Positions 52,104 through 60,816 of a stretch of DNA of 64,000 bases are shown here, in pieces. Location: positions 1-64,000 of the forward strand of contig CAMVPC010000007.1 of assembly GCA_947169265.1 (NCBI GenBank). The letters are read 5' to 3'. Position 1 is the first letter of the stretch. Each line of letters starts with the position of its first letter. The notes beneath the pieces are model-generated. The model worked only from the letters and a program-made list of their open reading frames with translations, was not told the origin of the DNA and did not search any database. The position numbers and the translations under genes were made by a program. Source of the stretch: an uncultured Prevotellaceae bacterium (lineage in GTDB: Bacteria > Bacteroidota > Bacteroidia > Bacteroidales > Muribaculaceae).

Positions 52104-54044
52104 TTAACGCTCCAGCCCCGAGTACAGCTCGTGGTACTTGCCGCCGAGCGCCATCAGTTCGTCGTGCGAGCCCCGCTCGATGATGCGGCCGCGCTCCAGC
52201 ACGATGATGATGTCGGCATTGCGCACCGTACTCAGCCGGTGAGCTATCACAAACGATGACCGGCCCTCCATGAGCGAGTCCATACCCTGCTGGATAAGGC
52301 GCTCGGTGCGCGTGTCGATGCTGCTCGTCGCCTCGTCGAGGATCATCGCGGGCGCTCCCGCGACGGCCGCGCGCGCGATGGCGATGAGTTGACGCTCGCC
52401 CTGGCTCAAGTTGCCGCCGCTCGCGTCAATGCGCGTGAAATAGCCGTGCGGCAGGCGGCTGATGAAGTCGTGAGCGTGAACCAGCTTTGCCGCGGCTATG
52501 CACTCGTGAAGCGTCGCTTCCTGACGCCCGTAACGCAGGTTCTCCAGCACCGTGCCGCTGAACAGGTAAGTCTCTTGCAGCACCATCCCCAGCGACCGGC
52601 GCAAGTCGCCGCGATAGATGTGCGTGATGTCGATGCCGTCATACAGGATTTGACCCTGCTGAATATCGTAGAACCGGTTGATGAGATTTGTAATCGTCGT
52701 TTTGCCGGCGCCCGTGCCGCCCACGATGGCCACCTTTTGGCCCGCCTCGGTGTCGAGCTCGATGCCGTGAAGCACGATTTTTCCGGCTACATAACCAAAG
52801 TCGACGCCCGCAAAGTCCACCTCGCCGCGTTGCGGCGTGAGCGTGAACGTGCCGTCGCCGTTGTCGCGCTTCCACGCCCACCGGCCCGTGCGACTTTCAC
52901 TCTCCACCAGCGTGCCGTCTTCCGTGGTGTCGGCGTTGACCAGGGTTACACACGCCGCGCGGTCCTCTTCCACTTCCTGGTCAAGGATGTCAAACACACG
53001 GCTCGCGCCGGCCACACTCATTATCACGCTGTTCACCTGCTGGCTGATTTGCGACACAGGTTGCGTGAAGTTCTTGATAAGCGTCAGGAACGACACGATG
53101 GTTCCCACCGTGAGCGTGCCCTCGCCGCCCAGCGCTATCATCGCGCCCACCGCGGCACACAACACATATATCAGGTTGCTCAGGTTGCCGTTCACAGGCA
53201 TCACCACGTTGGCCACCTGGTTGGCTTTGCACGCGCTCTCGCGCAGCGACGCGTTAAGCGACGAGAACTCCTCGATGGCCCTTCGCTCATGGTTGAAGGT
53301 CTTCACCACTTTGAGGCCCGTCAGCATTTCTTCCACATAGCCGTTCATCGCGCCCAGCGACGCCTGTTGCGCCGTGAAGTGGCGCGCCGAGATATTACCC
53401 AGCCACCGTGTCACCACCACCATCACGCCGGTCATCGCCACCGTGAGCAGCGTCAGCTGCCAGCTCAGCACCACCATGCTGCTCAGTGTCGCCACGATGG
53501 TGATGAGCGATGAGAACGCGTTGGGCAGCGATTGGCTTATCGACTGCCGCAAGGTGTCCACATCGTTGGTGTAAACGCTCATCACGTCGCCGTGAGCGCG
53601 GCTGTCGAAGAAGCGCAGCGGCAACTGATCCATGTGCTCGAATAGCTCCAGGCGCAACCGCTTGAGCATACCCTGGCTCACGTTGATCATGAGCATGCTG
53701 TTCAGGTAAGCGCACACTATGCCCACCGCCAGCACCCCGCCAAGTTTCAGCAGCGCCGTGGCGAGCGGACCGAACGACGGATTGCCCGACGACTGCAAGG
53801 GCAGGATGTAGTCGTCAATCAGGCTGCGCGTGAACAACGTCGACGCCAGCGTCGTCACCGACGTCACCACGATGCACAACGCCACTACCAGTAGCGACCA
53901 CTTGTAACGGCTCAGCACAAGCTTGATAAGCCGCCATGCCGTCTGCTTGCCGCCCTCGGGTAGCTTCGCGCGCTGGTGCCGGCCCGCGCCACCGCGTCCG
54001 CCCCCGCGTCCTCCGGGGCCCATATTCATCATCGGTCCTGCCAT
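52104..54044 (-). CDS. ABC exporter, canonical-site half of a heterodimer
   Basis: A 646-residue fused membrane/ATPase protein of the type I exporter (MsbA/LmrA-like) class. The N-terminus is glycine/arginine-rich (MAGPMMNMGPGGRGGGRGG), followed by six membrane segments (about 50-340) and an ATPase domain with Walker A GGTGAGKTT, signature LSQGERQ and Walker B MILDEATSSID, with the catalytic Glu present. It is paired with the gene at 54194-55930, whose Walker B differs, as in heterodimeric exporters such as TmrAB or BmrCD. The substrate is unknown; lipids or drugs are usual. Confidence 0.9.
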   Translation of the reverse strand: MAGPMMNMGPGGRGGGRGGAGRHQRAKLPEGGKQTAWRLIKLVLSRYKWSLLVVALCIVVTSVTTLASTLFTRSLIDDYILPLQSSGNPSFGPLATALLKLGGVLAVGIVCAYLNSMLMINVSQGMLKRLRLELFEHMDQLPLRFFDSRAHGDVMSVYTNDVDTLRQSISQSLPNAFSSLITIVATLSSMVVLSWQLTLLTVAMTGVMVVVTRWLGNISARHFTAQQASLGAMNGYVEEMLTGLKVVKTFNHERRAIEEFSSLNASLRESACKANQVANVVMPVNGNLSNLIYVLCAAVGAMIALGGEGTLTVGTIVSFLTLIKNFTQPVSQISQQVNSVIMSVAGASRVFDILDQEVEEDRAACVTLVNADTTEDGTLVESESRTGRWAWKRDNGDGTFTLTPQRGEVDFAGVDFGYVAGKIVLHGIELDTEAGQKVAIVGGTGAGKTTITNLINRFYDIQQGQILYDGIDITHIYRGDLRRSLGMVLQETYLFSGTVLENLRYGRQEATLHECIAAAKLVHAHDFISRLPHGYFTRIDASGGNLSQGERQLIAIARAAVAGAPAMILDEATSSIDTRTERLIQQGMDSLMEGRSSFVIAHRLSTVRNADIIIVLERGRIIERGSHDELMALGGKYHELYSGLER

Positions 54045-54141
54045 AATTCAAAATCAAGTTTTGCGAGCTGTAAACAGGCTCGCTGTTTAATGTCTAAAAG
54101 TTTAATGGGAAAAAGCGGAAAATCGCTGATTATCATACCCC

Positions 54142-54183
54142 TATAACCCATAACCTCTAATCTTCATGTTGATAATCATCAAC
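54142..54183 (-). repeat. Hairpin with heptad tail after the second ABC gene (minus strand)
   Basis: Read on the minus strand, GTTGAT-GATT-ATCAAC (54168-54183) starts 10 bases after the stop of the 578-residue ABC gene. It is followed by ATGAA and the heptads GATTAGA, GGTTATG, GGTTATA (54142-54162). This matches the palindrome-GAA-heptad layout at 22681 and 32007. Between it and the next start (54044) are two further small inverted repeats: AGCG...CGCT near 54114-54127 and GCGAGC...GCTCGC near 54062-54082. Confidence 0.65.
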
Positions 54184-54193
54184 CTGAATAAAA

Positions 54194-55930
54194 CTAATCA
54201 AAATCGGGGTCGGCCTGCGTTTGCATCTCCCACGTCTCGCGATACAGCGCGCACTGCTCCAGCAGTTCCTCGTGGCGGCCTGTGGCCACGATGCGGCCGC
54301 TTTCCATCACCACAATCATGTCGGCGTCGACAATGCTGCTCAGGCGTTGCGACACAATCACTTTCGTCACACCGCTCACTTCGCGCGCCAGCGCGCGGCG
54401 GATGTGGGCGTCGGTCGCCGTGTCACACGCGCTCGTGCTGTCGTCAAGAATGAGCACCTGCGGGCGCTTGAGCAACGCGCGCGCGATACACAACCGTTGG
54501 CGCTGCCCCCCGCTTAGGTTCGTCGCTCCTTGCTCCAAGTGCGTGTCGAGGCCTTCGGGCAACTGCTCCACAAACTCGGTGGCGCACGCGATGTCGCACG
54601 CCTTCATGCACTCCTCGCGCGTCGCGTCGTCGCGACCCCAGCGCAGGTTGTCGAGCACCGTGCCGCTGAACAGCACGTTCTTTTGCAGCACCATCGACAC
54701 CGCGTCGCGCAGTGTCTCGAGCCGGTAACGCCTCACGTCGGCGCCACCCACGCTCACCACGCCCTCGCTCGCGTCGTACAGACGTGCGATGAGCGCCGCA
54801 AGCGTACTCTTGCCGCAACCCGTGGGCCCCATCACGCCCACCATGCTCCCGCTCGCGATGTGAAGGTCGATGTGGCTGATGGCCATCTCGCTGCCTTCTT
54901 TATTATAGGTGAAACTTACGTCGTTGAAGTCGATGCTGCCGTCGGCCACCTCGGCCACGGCACCTTCGACAGGGTCGGCGATGTCGGCGCGCTCGTCGAG
55001 TACCTCGGCGATGCGGCGAGCGCTCGCCGCGCTCATCGTCAGCTGCACGAATATCATCGACAGCATCATCAGCGACATCATGATGGTCATCACATAGGCG
55101 AAGAGCGATGTCAGCTGACCCGTCGTCATCGTGCCGCCCACCACCAGGTGAGCGCCTATCCACGAAATCGCGATGATGCAACCGTACACCACCAGCATCA
55201 TCAGCGGGTGGTTCAACGCCTGCAGGCGCTCGGTGCGCACAAACAGCCGGTAGAGCTGTTCCACCGCGCGCCCGAACTTGCGGTTCTCGTGCTCCTCGCG
55301 CACAAACGCCTTCACCACCCTGATGGCCGCCACGTTTTCCTGCACCACGCGGTTCACGTCGTCGTAGCGCTCAAACACCTGGCTGAACAGCCTCACCGTC
55401 TTGCGGATGATGAAAAACAGCGACACGCCCAGTATCGCCAGCGCCACAACAAATACCAGGCTCACTTCCTTGCTGATAAACAGGCACATCAGCACGCTCG
55501 TCACCAGGTTCAACGGCGCGCGCACGCTCACCCGCAACAGCATCTGGAACGCGTTCTGCAGGTTGCTCACGTCGGTTGTCATGCGTGTCACAAGCCCCGA
55601 TGTGCTGAATTTGTCGATGTTGGTGAACGAAAACGTCTGGATGTTGCGGAACATCGCCTCGCGAAGGTTCGATCCGAAACCCGTCGACGCCAACGCCGAG
55701 AAGCGACCCGCAAGCACGCCCATCAGCGTGCTCACCGCCGCCAGCGCCAGCAGCAGCCCCCCGTAGCGATACACCGCGCCCAGGTCGTGGCCCAGCACGC
55801 CGCGGTCGATAATCCATGCCGTTACATAGGGGATGAGCACCCCCATCAGCACCTCGAGCGCTGTGAACACCGGCGTGAGCGCCGTCGCCGCCTTGAAGCG
55901 CCCTATTTGCTTGAATAATATCTTAAACAT
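54194..55930 (-). CDS. ABC exporter, degenerate-site half of a heterodimer
   Basis: A 578-residue type I exporter half-transporter with six membrane segments and an ATPase domain: Walker A GPTGCGKST, signature LSGGQRQ and Walker B VLILDDSTSACD. The residue after the Walker B Asp is Asp, not the catalytic Glu, so one of the two ATP sites of the dimer should be catalytically weak, a known feature of asymmetric exporters. It begins 15 bases after the stop of the zinc-ribbon gene and is followed by its partner. Confidence 0.9.
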   Translation of the reverse strand: MFKILFKQIGRFKAATALTPVFTALEVLMGVLIPYVTAWIIDRGVLGHDLGAVYRYGGLLLALAAVSTLMGVLAGRFSALASTGFGSNLREAMFRNIQTFSFTNIDKFSTSGLVTRMTTDVSNLQNAFQMLLRVSVRAPLNLVTSVLMCLFISKEVSLVFVVALAILGVSLFFIIRKTVRLFSQVFERYDDVNRVVQENVAAIRVVKAFVREEHENRKFGRAVEQLYRLFVRTERLQALNHPLMMLVVYGCIIAISWIGAHLVVGGTMTTGQLTSLFAYVMTIMMSLMMLSMIFVQLTMSAASARRIAEVLDERADIADPVEGAVAEVADGSIDFNDVSFTYNKEGSEMAISHIDLHIASGSMVGVMGPTGCGKSTLAALIARLYDASEGVVSVGGADVRRYRLETLRDAVSMVLQKNVLFSGTVLDNLRWGRDDATREECMKACDIACATEFVEQLPEGLDTHLEQGATNLSGGQRQRLCIARALLKRPQVLILDDSTSACDTATDAHIRRALAREVSGVTKVIVSQRLSSIVDADMIVVMESGRIVATGRHEELLEQCALYRETWEMQTQADPDFD

Positions 55931-55945
55931 GTGTCCTTTAAGTCC

Positions 55946-56446
55946 TCACTGTTGTAAAAATATCGCCACCATCAGTGTCACGAACGACAGCGACAACAAC
56001 ACAATCAACGTTATCAGGAAACGACGCGTCGCGGGACTGCCCATCACGGTCCCGTAGTCCTGCGGCAGGCCGTGAATGAGCGGCATCCTCAGCCTGAGGC
56101 GGCTCGCGCTTTCCTCGCTTGCGCCCTTAGGGGGCGGCACCGCTTGTGCCGCGGCAGCGGCGTCTTCTTCGGCCGTTGCGGCGCCCGTCAGTACCTTGGC
56201 GAGCGACACGCCGCAATAGGGGCAATATTTCAGGCCCGGTTGCGGCAACCGATGGCCGCAGTCGTGGCAGTAAAGCGCCTCTACGGCCTCTTCGGCTTCC
56301 ACCGCGGCGCGCGCCGGCAACAGTTCCACGCCCTCGGCGCGAAACTCGTGAAGGCATTGGGGACACACCACCACGCCGCCGGCCACCGACAGCTCCTCGA
56401 GGCTCATCTTTATCGTTTTACCGCATTGCTTGCACGTTAGTTCCAT
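55946..56446 (-). CDS. Zinc-ribbon membrane protein
   Basis: A 166-residue protein with two zinc ribbons and one membrane anchor. The first ribbon uses C5-x2-C8 and C28-x2-C31; the second uses C60-x2-C63 and C75-x2-C78. An Ala/Glu-rich linker leads to a C-terminal membrane segment (about 138-162). The ATG at 56446 places the first ribbon at the N-terminus; the longer open frame is AT-rich leader sequence containing the promoter. It is the first gene of the operon with the two ABC halves, so it may help regulate or assemble the exporter; that is inference. Confidence 0.75.
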   Translation of the reverse strand: MELTCKQCGKTIKMSLEELSVAGGVVVCPQCLHEFRAEGVELLPARAAVEAEEAVEALYCHDCGHRLPQPGLKYCPYCGVSLAKVLTGAATAEEDAAAAAQAVPPPKGASEESASRLRLRMPLIHGLPQDYGTVMGSPATRRFLITLIVLLSLSFVTLMVAIFLQQ

Positions 56447-56493
56447 CGTCGTTTTCTTGCTTGTGGATAAGGCCGTTTGCACATATCCGTGGG

Positions 56494-56501
56494 CAAAGAT
56501 A
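56494..56501 (-). promoter_or_regulatory. -7 box of the zinc-ribbon/ABC operon
   Basis: TATCTTTG on the minus strand, 47 bases before the ATG at 56446. The expected -33 box is not well placed. Confidence 0.5.
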
Positions 56502-56545
56502 AAAATTATTTGCAACAAATTAAAACACTTATCCAAGAAAAATAT

Positions 56546-56553
56546 TAACTTTG
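56546..56553 (+). promoter_or_regulatory. -7 box of the lolD gene
   Basis: TAACTTTG, 51 bases before the lolD ATG and divergent from the zinc-ribbon promoter. The heptad repeat lies between this box and the start codon, so it should be part of the 5' untranslated region. Confidence 0.5.
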
Positions 56554-56576
56554 TAATTTCTTTTAATAACTCAAAA

Positions 56577-56604
56577 GCTCGCGGCTCAACGCTCAACGCT
56601 CAAT
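56577..56604 (+). repeat. Heptad tandem repeat (GCTCAAN type) abutting the lolD start codon
   Basis: GCTCGCG, GCTCAAC, GCTCAAC, GCTCAAT, then ATG. The tract takes the place of a normal Shine-Dalgarno region, which is weak or absent in many Bacteroidota genes. Confidence 0.85.
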
Positions 56605-57267
56605 ATGATTCAGGCTAACAATATCATCAAGTGTTACGGCGACCTCAAAGTGCTCGACGGGGTTTCGGTCGCCATCAACAACGCCGAGATCGTCGCCATC
56701 GTCGGTGCCAGTGGCGCCGGCAAAACCACGCTGCTCCAGATTCTCGGCACCCTCGACAGGCCGCAACAGGGTCAGGTCACCTACGACGGCGTCGATGTGC
56801 TCGCCATGCGCGAGCGCGAACTCGCCCGGTTCCGCAACCGCCACATCGGCTTCGTCTTCCAGTTCCACCAGCTGCTCCCCGAGTTCACCATGCTTGAGAA
56901 TGTCGCCATGCCCGCGCTCATCGGCGGCGACAAGCGCGCCGACGCTTACCGCCGCGCTACCGAGTTGCTCGAGTTCATGGGACTCGCCGACCGGCTCGAA
57001 CACAAGCCGGCACAGCTCAGTGGTGGAGAGTGCCAGCGTGTGGCTGTCGCCCGCGCCCTCGTCAATAAGCCCAGCGTCGTCCTCGCCGACGAGCCCAGCG
57101 GCAGCCTCGACACCGCCAACAAGCGCGACCTCCACTCGCTCTTTTTCAAGATTCGCGACGAGTTCGGCTCCACCTTCGTTATCGTCACCCACGACGAGGA
57201 ACTCGCCCGCGGTACCGACCGCGTTATCCACCTCAAGGATGGCAAAATCGTCGGAAAATCCGCTTGA
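56605..57267 (+). CDS. lolD: Lipoprotein-releasing ABC transporter ATPase LolD-like
   Basis: A 220-residue ATPase of the LolD/MacB group, which powers extraction of lipoproteins from the inner membrane. Walker A is GASGAGKTT, the Q-loop is [17 protein letters not shown], the signature is [15 protein letters not shown], Walker B is [12 protein letters not shown] and the H-loop is VTHDEEL. The family's usual LSGGE-Q-R and P-SGNLD/SGSLD forms are kept. No LolC/E membrane partner is adjacent, which is common in Bacteroidales; a MacB-type role cannot be excluded. Confidence 0.88.
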   Translation: MIQANNIIKCYGDLKVLDGVSVAINNAEIVAIVGASGAGKTTLLQILGTLDRPQQGQVTYDGVDVLAMRERELARFRNRHIGFVFQFHQLLPEFTMLENVAMPALIGGDKRADAYRRATELLEFMGLADRLEHKPAQLSGGECQRVAVARALVNKPSVVLADEPSGSLDTANKRDLHSLFFKIRDEFGSTFVIVTHDEELARGTDRVIHLKDGKIVGKSA

Positions 57268-57340
57268 CGCAAATTTCCAGAAATCTTCCGAAAAATCGCC
57301 GAAAATCATCTATAAAATCTATAAAATAATCAACCGAATT

Positions 57341-57655
57341 ATGGCTAACGAAAAAAAGAACCAAATCCAAATCGAAGTCCCACAAGAGGAGATGCAGGGA
57401 CACTACGCTAACCTCGCCGTCATCGCACACACTCCCAACGAATATGTGCTCGATTTCGTCTTCATGGCTCCCGGTACGCCCAAGGCGCGCGTGCAGAGCC
57501 GCGTCGTCATGACCCCCGAGAACGCCAAGCAGCTTCTTTACGCGCTCAAGGAAAATATCGACAAGTATGAGATGAACTTCGGCGAGATCAAGCCCCGTCG
57601 TCCGCGTCAGGGCGACGAAATCCTCGACTTCACCCAAGCCCGCGGACAAGCTTAA
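57341..57655 (+). CDS. DUF3467 family protein
   Basis: A 104-residue cytoplasmic protein of the DUF3467 family, recognised from [20 protein letters not shown], the [23 protein letters not shown] stretch and the NFGEI closing part. The function is not known. It starts at 57341, 73 bases after lolD, and ends 11 bases before cysS, so it is probably co-transcribed with cysS. Confidence 0.88.
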   Translation: MANEKKNQIQIEVPQEEMQGHYANLAVIAHTPNEYVLDFVFMAPGTPKARVQSRVVMTPENAKQLLYALKENIDKYEMNFGEIKPRRPRQGDEILDFTQARGQA

Positions 57656-57666
57656 CGCCACCTGAT

Positions 57667-59286
57667 ATGGAAAATAACCTCTTCATTTACAATACGCTCA
57701 CGCGCCAAAAACAGCTCTTCAAGCCCATCAACGAGGGGCGCGTGGGCATGTATGTGTGCGGTCCCACGGTCTATGGCGACCCGCACTTGGGACACGCGCG
57801 ACCGGCCATCACTTTCGATGTCCTCTTCCGCTACCTGCGTTTCCTCGGCTACAAGGTGCGCTACGTGCGCAATATCACCGACGTGGGACACCTCGAGCAC
57901 GACGCCGACGAGGGTGAGGATAAAATCGCCAAGAAAGCACGGCTCGAGCAGCTCGAGCCCATGGAGGTGGCCCAGTTTTTCACCAACCGCTACCACGATG
58001 CCATGCGCGCGCTCAACGTGCTGCCGCCCAGCATCGAGCCGCACGCCACGGGCCACATTATCGAGCAGGAGAAACTCGTCGAGCAAATCATCGACAACGG
58101 ATATGCCTACGTCTCTCACGGTAGCGTCTACTTCGACACCGAGGCCTACAACCGCGACCACCGTTACGGCATTCTCTCGGGGCGCAACCTCGACGAGACC
58201 CGCGACGCCAGCCGACAGCTCGACGGAGTGGGGGAGAAGCGTAACCAGGCCGACTTCTCACTGTGGAAGGCCGCGCAACCCGAGCACATCATGCGATGGC
58301 CCTCGCCTTGGAGCGACGGTTTCCCCGGCTGGCACTGCGAGTGCACCGCCATGGGACGCAAATACCTCGGCGAGGAATTCGACATCCACGGCGGCGGCAT
58401 GGACCTCGTCTTCCCCCACCACGAGTGCGAAATCGCGCAGGCCGTTGCCGCCCAGGGCAAGCCCATGGTGCGCTACTGGATGCACAACAACATGATCACC
58501 ATCAACGGGCAGAAAATGGGCAAGTCGCTCGGCAATTTCATCACGCTCGAGCAGTTCTTCACCGGCGAGCACCCCACGCTCAACCAGCCTTACTCGCCCA
58601 TGACAGTGCGCTTCTTCATCCTCCAGGCACACTACCGCGGAACCGTCGACTTCAGCAACGACGCGCTGCTCGCCGCGCAAAAGGCCTACGAGCGTATCAT
58701 CGACGCATGGCACCGACTCCAGGCTCTCCAGGCCGCTTCCCCCGCCGGTCCCCCGTGCGCCGCCGCTTCCCCTGCCGGTTCCCCGTGCGCCGCCGCTTCC
58801 CCCGCCGGTTCCCCGTGCGCCGCCGCTTCCCCCGCCGGTTCCCCGTGCGCCGCCGCTTCCCCCGACGGTTCCCCGTGCGGCGACTCTGTCGCCGCCACTA
58901 TAGCCGCCTTGCGCGGCCGCTGCGCCGACGCCATGAACGACGACCTCAACACCGCCCAGGTCATCGCCACCCTCTTCGACGCTTGTCGACTCATCAACCA
59001 GGCCCACGACGGCAACCTCGCGCTCAGCGACGACAACATCAACGAGCTCAAGAGCCTCTTCGGCGACTACCTCTTCGACATCCTCGGCATTCGCGACGAC
59101 GCCGCGGGTGGCGACAACATCGACCTCACCCCCTACCGCAAGGCCGTCGACCTCCTCCTCGAGCTCCGTCTCAACGCCAAGCGAAACAAAGACTGGGCCA
59201 CCGGCGACCTCATCCGCGACCGCCTCAACGAGGCCGGCTTCAGCGTCAAGGATACCAAAGACGGCTTCGAATGGAAACTCCAATGA
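57667..59286 (+). CDS. cysS: Cysteine-tRNA ligase with in-frame minisatellite insertion
   Basis: Charges tRNA-Cys. HIGH motif HLGH (40-43), zinc ligand Cys31 in YVCGPTVYG, the W-H-C-E-C zinc segment, [15 protein letters not shown] and the KMSKS variant KMGKS (283-287) are all present. Residues about 356-405 are an insertion of the type [10 protein letters not shown] repeated five times, placed after the [15 protein letters not shown] helix, between the catalytic core and the helical domain. It ends in the palindrome-encoded GDSVAAT. This makes the protein (539) about 40-50 residues longer than usual. The core appears intact, so the enzyme should work. The next gene overlaps its stop codon. 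Confidence 0.95.
   Translation: MENNLFIYNTLTRQKQLFKPINEGRVGMYVCGPTVYGDPHLGHARPAITFDVLFRYLRFLGYKVRYVRNITDVGHLEHDADEGEDKIAKKARLEQLEPMEVAQFFTNRYHDAMRALNVLPPSIEPHATGHIIEQEKLVEQIIDNGYAYVSHGSVYFDTEAYNRDHRYGILSGRNLDETRDASRQLDGVGEKRNQADFSLWKAAQPEHIMRWPSPWSDGFPGWHCECTAMGRKYLGEEFDIHGGGMDLVFPHHECEIAQAVAAQGKPMVRYWMHNNMITINGQKMGKSLGNFITLEQFFTGEHPTLNQPYSPMTVRFFILQAHYRGTVDFSNDALLAAQKAYERIIDAWHRLQALQAASPAGPPCAAASPAGSPCAAASPAGSPCAAASPAGSPCAAASPDGSPCGDSVAATIAALRGRCADAMNDDLNTAQVIATLFDACRLINQAHDGNLALSDDNINELKSLFGDYLFDILGIRDDAAGGDNIDLTPYRKAVDLLLELRLNAKRNKDWATGDLIRDRLNEAGFSVKDTKDGFEWKLQ
58731..58880 (+). repeat. 30-bp tandem repeat inside cysS, about 5 copies
   Basis: The unit CCCGCCGGTTCCCCGTGCGC (first 20 of 30 bases) starts at 58741, 58771, 58801, 58831 and, partly, 58861. 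Single-base differences occur in the first, second and last copies. It encodes a Pro/Ala/Ser/Cys-rich decapeptide. The 19-base palindrome at 58877-58895 follows. Confidence 0.95.
58877..58895. repeat. 19-bp palindromic element in cysS
   Basis: GCGGCGAC-TCT-GTCGCCGC. The same element with loop ACT occurs at 59743-59761 inside the neighbouring glycosyltransferase gene. In both places it is read in frame. Confidence 0.85.
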
Positions 59287-60332
59287 GCCTAAAGCTCAAA
59301 GCCCAAAGCTCAAAGCTCAAAGTCGCCGTCGTCGTGCCGGCTTACAACATCGAGCCGTACCTCGGCGACTGCCTCGACTCGGTGCTCGCGCAGACCTATC
59401 GAAACCTCGACATCATCGTCGTCGACGACGGCAGCACCGACGCCTCCGGCGCTGTCGCCGACGACTACGCCCGTCGCGACTCCCGCATCCGCGTCATCCA
59501 CAAACCCAACGGCGGACTCAGCGACGCGCGCAACGCCGCCCTCGACACCCTCTCCACCTCTCTCTCCACCTCCCTCTCCACTACACCCTTCGTCACCTTC
59601 CTCGACGGCGACGACCTCCTCCACCCCCGCTTCGTCGAGACACTCCTCGACGTCGCCACCGCCACCGGCGCCCCCATCGTCATCGCCGACTGGCAAAAAT
59701 TCACCGCCGAGGTTCCCGCGAGCCGCAAGACCGGTACTGTGGGCGGCGACACTGTCGCCGCCGCTCAAGGCTCAAATGGTTTGCGTAGTTCGAGGCTCTG
59801 CCTCGAAGCCCAAGCCGCCCTCAACGACATCTTTTACCAGCGACGCCTCACCAACAGCGCCTGCGCGCGACTCTTCGACACCGGCCTCTTCGCCCACATC
59901 CGCTTCCCCAAGGGGCGCCTTTACGAAGACATCGCCATCGTCTACGACCTCGTCATGCGCGCCGGCAGTGTCGCCCACGTCCCCGTGCCACTCTACTATT
60001 ACCGCCAGCGACGCGCCGGCTCCATCACCAACGTCTACACACCCGCGCGATACGACATCGTCGAAATCCTCGACGACCTCTATGACCGAATTTCTTCGGA
60101 AAATCCGCCACTTTTGCCCGCCTTGCGAAGCCGACGCGTCAGTGCCGCCTTCAACCTCATCCAGCTCATGCCGCCCACCGAAAACGACCGCATCCGCCAC
60201 TGCTGGGACATCATCACCGCCGCTCGCGCCGCCTGCCTCCGCGACCCCCACGTCCGCCTCAAGAACAAAGCCGCCCTCCTCCTCTCCCTCCTCGGCAAGC
60301 CCCTCACCACCCGCCTCCTCCGCACCCTATGA
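59283..60332 (+). CDS. Family 2 glycosyltransferase with repeat-derived segments
   Basis: A 349-residue GT-A type transferase, probably for surface polysaccharide. VAVVVPAYN (14-22), VVDDGSTD (46-53) and the metal-binding DGDD (108-111) are present, and [12 protein letters not shown] carries the ED pair. The first 13 residues ([13 protein letters not shown]) are encoded by a heptad repeat tract; the core domain begins at residue 14, where other members have their start. Residues 89-101 ([11 protein letters not shown]) come from a 12-base repeat, and residues about 151-175 come from two palindromes (59743-59761 and 59789-59807). The ATG overlaps the cysS stop codon. Confidence 0.88.
   Translation: MSLKLKAQSSKLKVAVVVPAYNIEPYLGDCLDSVLAQTYRNLDIIVVDDGSTDASGAVADDYARRDSRIRVIHKPNGGLSDARNAALDTLSTSLSTSLSTTPFVTFLDGDDLLHPRFVETLLDVATATGAPIVIADWQKFTAEVPASRKTGTVGGDTVAAAQGSNGLRSSRLCLEAQAALNDIFYQRRLTNSACARLFDTGLFAHIRFPKGRLYEDIAIVYDLVMRAGSVAHVPVPLYYYRQRRAGSITNVYTPARYDIVEILDDLYDRISSENPPLLPALRSRRVSAAFNLIQLMPPTENDRIRHCWDIITAARAACLRDPHVRLKNKAALLLSLLGKPLTTRLLRTL
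59287..59321 (+). repeat. Heptad tandem repeat (GCTCAAA type) inside the glycosyltransferase start
   Basis: GCCTAAA, GCTCAAA, GCCCAAA, GCTCAAA, GCTCAAA lie directly after the ATG and code for [11 protein letters not shown]. Confidence 0.9.
59743..59807. repeat. Two palindromic elements inside the glycosyltransferase gene
   Basis: GCGGCGAC-ACT-GTCGCCGC (59743-59761) and TTCGAGGC-TCT-GCCTCGAA (59789-59807) both have 8-base arms and a 3-base loop. The first recurs in cysS. Both are translated as part of a segment not expected in this protein family. Confidence 0.8.
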
Positions 60333-60338
60333 CCCCGC

Positions 60339-60436
60339 GAGCTTAGAGCCTCGAGCCTCGCCCCACGAGCCCCGAGCGAAGAGCCTCGAGCCGCGACCCG
60401 CGAGCCATGAGCTTAGAGCGAAGAGCAGCGAGTGCG
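60339..60436 (+). repeat. Heptad tandem repeat (GAGCNNN type), 14 units
   Basis: Fourteen consecutive 7-base units begin with GAGC or a one-base variant: GAGCTTA, GAGCCTC, GAGCCTC, GCCCCAC, GAGCCCC, GAGCGAA, GAGCCTC, GAGCCGC, GACCCGC, GAGCCAT, GAGCTTA, GAGCGAA, GAGCAGC, GAGTGCG. It follows the glycosyltransferase stop. It is the reverse-complement form of the GCTC heptads. Shorter tracts of the same type lie at 60588-60622 and 60781-60808, on either side of the second 155-bp block. Confidence 0.9.
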
Positions 60437-60584
60437 TAGCGAGTAACGCCGAAGGCGTGCCAAGGCCAGCGGCCTTGACTTGAACGAAACCCCACGGCGC
60501 GTAGGCCGAAGGCCTGCGTGGCGTGGGGCATAGTGCCGCACTCTCACGAAGAGCCCCGAAGGGGGTCACAAACAGCGAATCGGC
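60430..60584. repeat. 155-bp structured repeat, copy A
   Basis: Contains at least four stable inverted repeats: ACGCC-GAA-GGCGT (60446-60458), AAGGCC-AGC-GGCCTT (60462-60476), a long CCCCACG...CGTGGGG hairpin with a GGCC-GAA-GGCC tip (60490-60528), and CCCC-GAA-GGGG (60554-60564). It differs from copy B at about two positions. No promoter is visible in front of it. Confidence 0.9.
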
Positions 60585-60615
60585 TTCGAGCCATGAGCAG
60601 TGAGCCGTGAGTCTC

Positions 60616-60770
60616 GAGTGCGTAGCGAGTAACGCCGAAGGCGTGCCAAGGCCAGCGGCCTTGATTTGAACGAAACCCCACGGCGCGTAGGCCGAAGGCC
60701 TGCGTGGCGTGGGGCATAGTGCCGCACTCTCACGAAGAGCCCCGAAGGGGGTCACAAACAGCGAACCGGC
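60616..60770. repeat. 155-bp structured repeat, copy B
   Basis: Same structure as copy A, shifted by 186 bases. The stretch between the copies (60585-60615) consists mostly of GAGCNNN heptads. A minus-strand open frame runs through both copies only because 186 is a multiple of three. Confidence 0.9.
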
Positions 60771-60816
60771 CCCAAGTCAGGAGCCTCGACCCACGAGCCA
60801 TGAGCCACCCAAACAA

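Noticed and set aside
60327..60755. 142-codon minus-strand open frame across the structured repeats
   Set aside because: It arises because the 186-base repeat spacing is a multiple of three. It has no start context, no homologous domain that I recognise and an exact internal duplication mirroring the DNA repeat.
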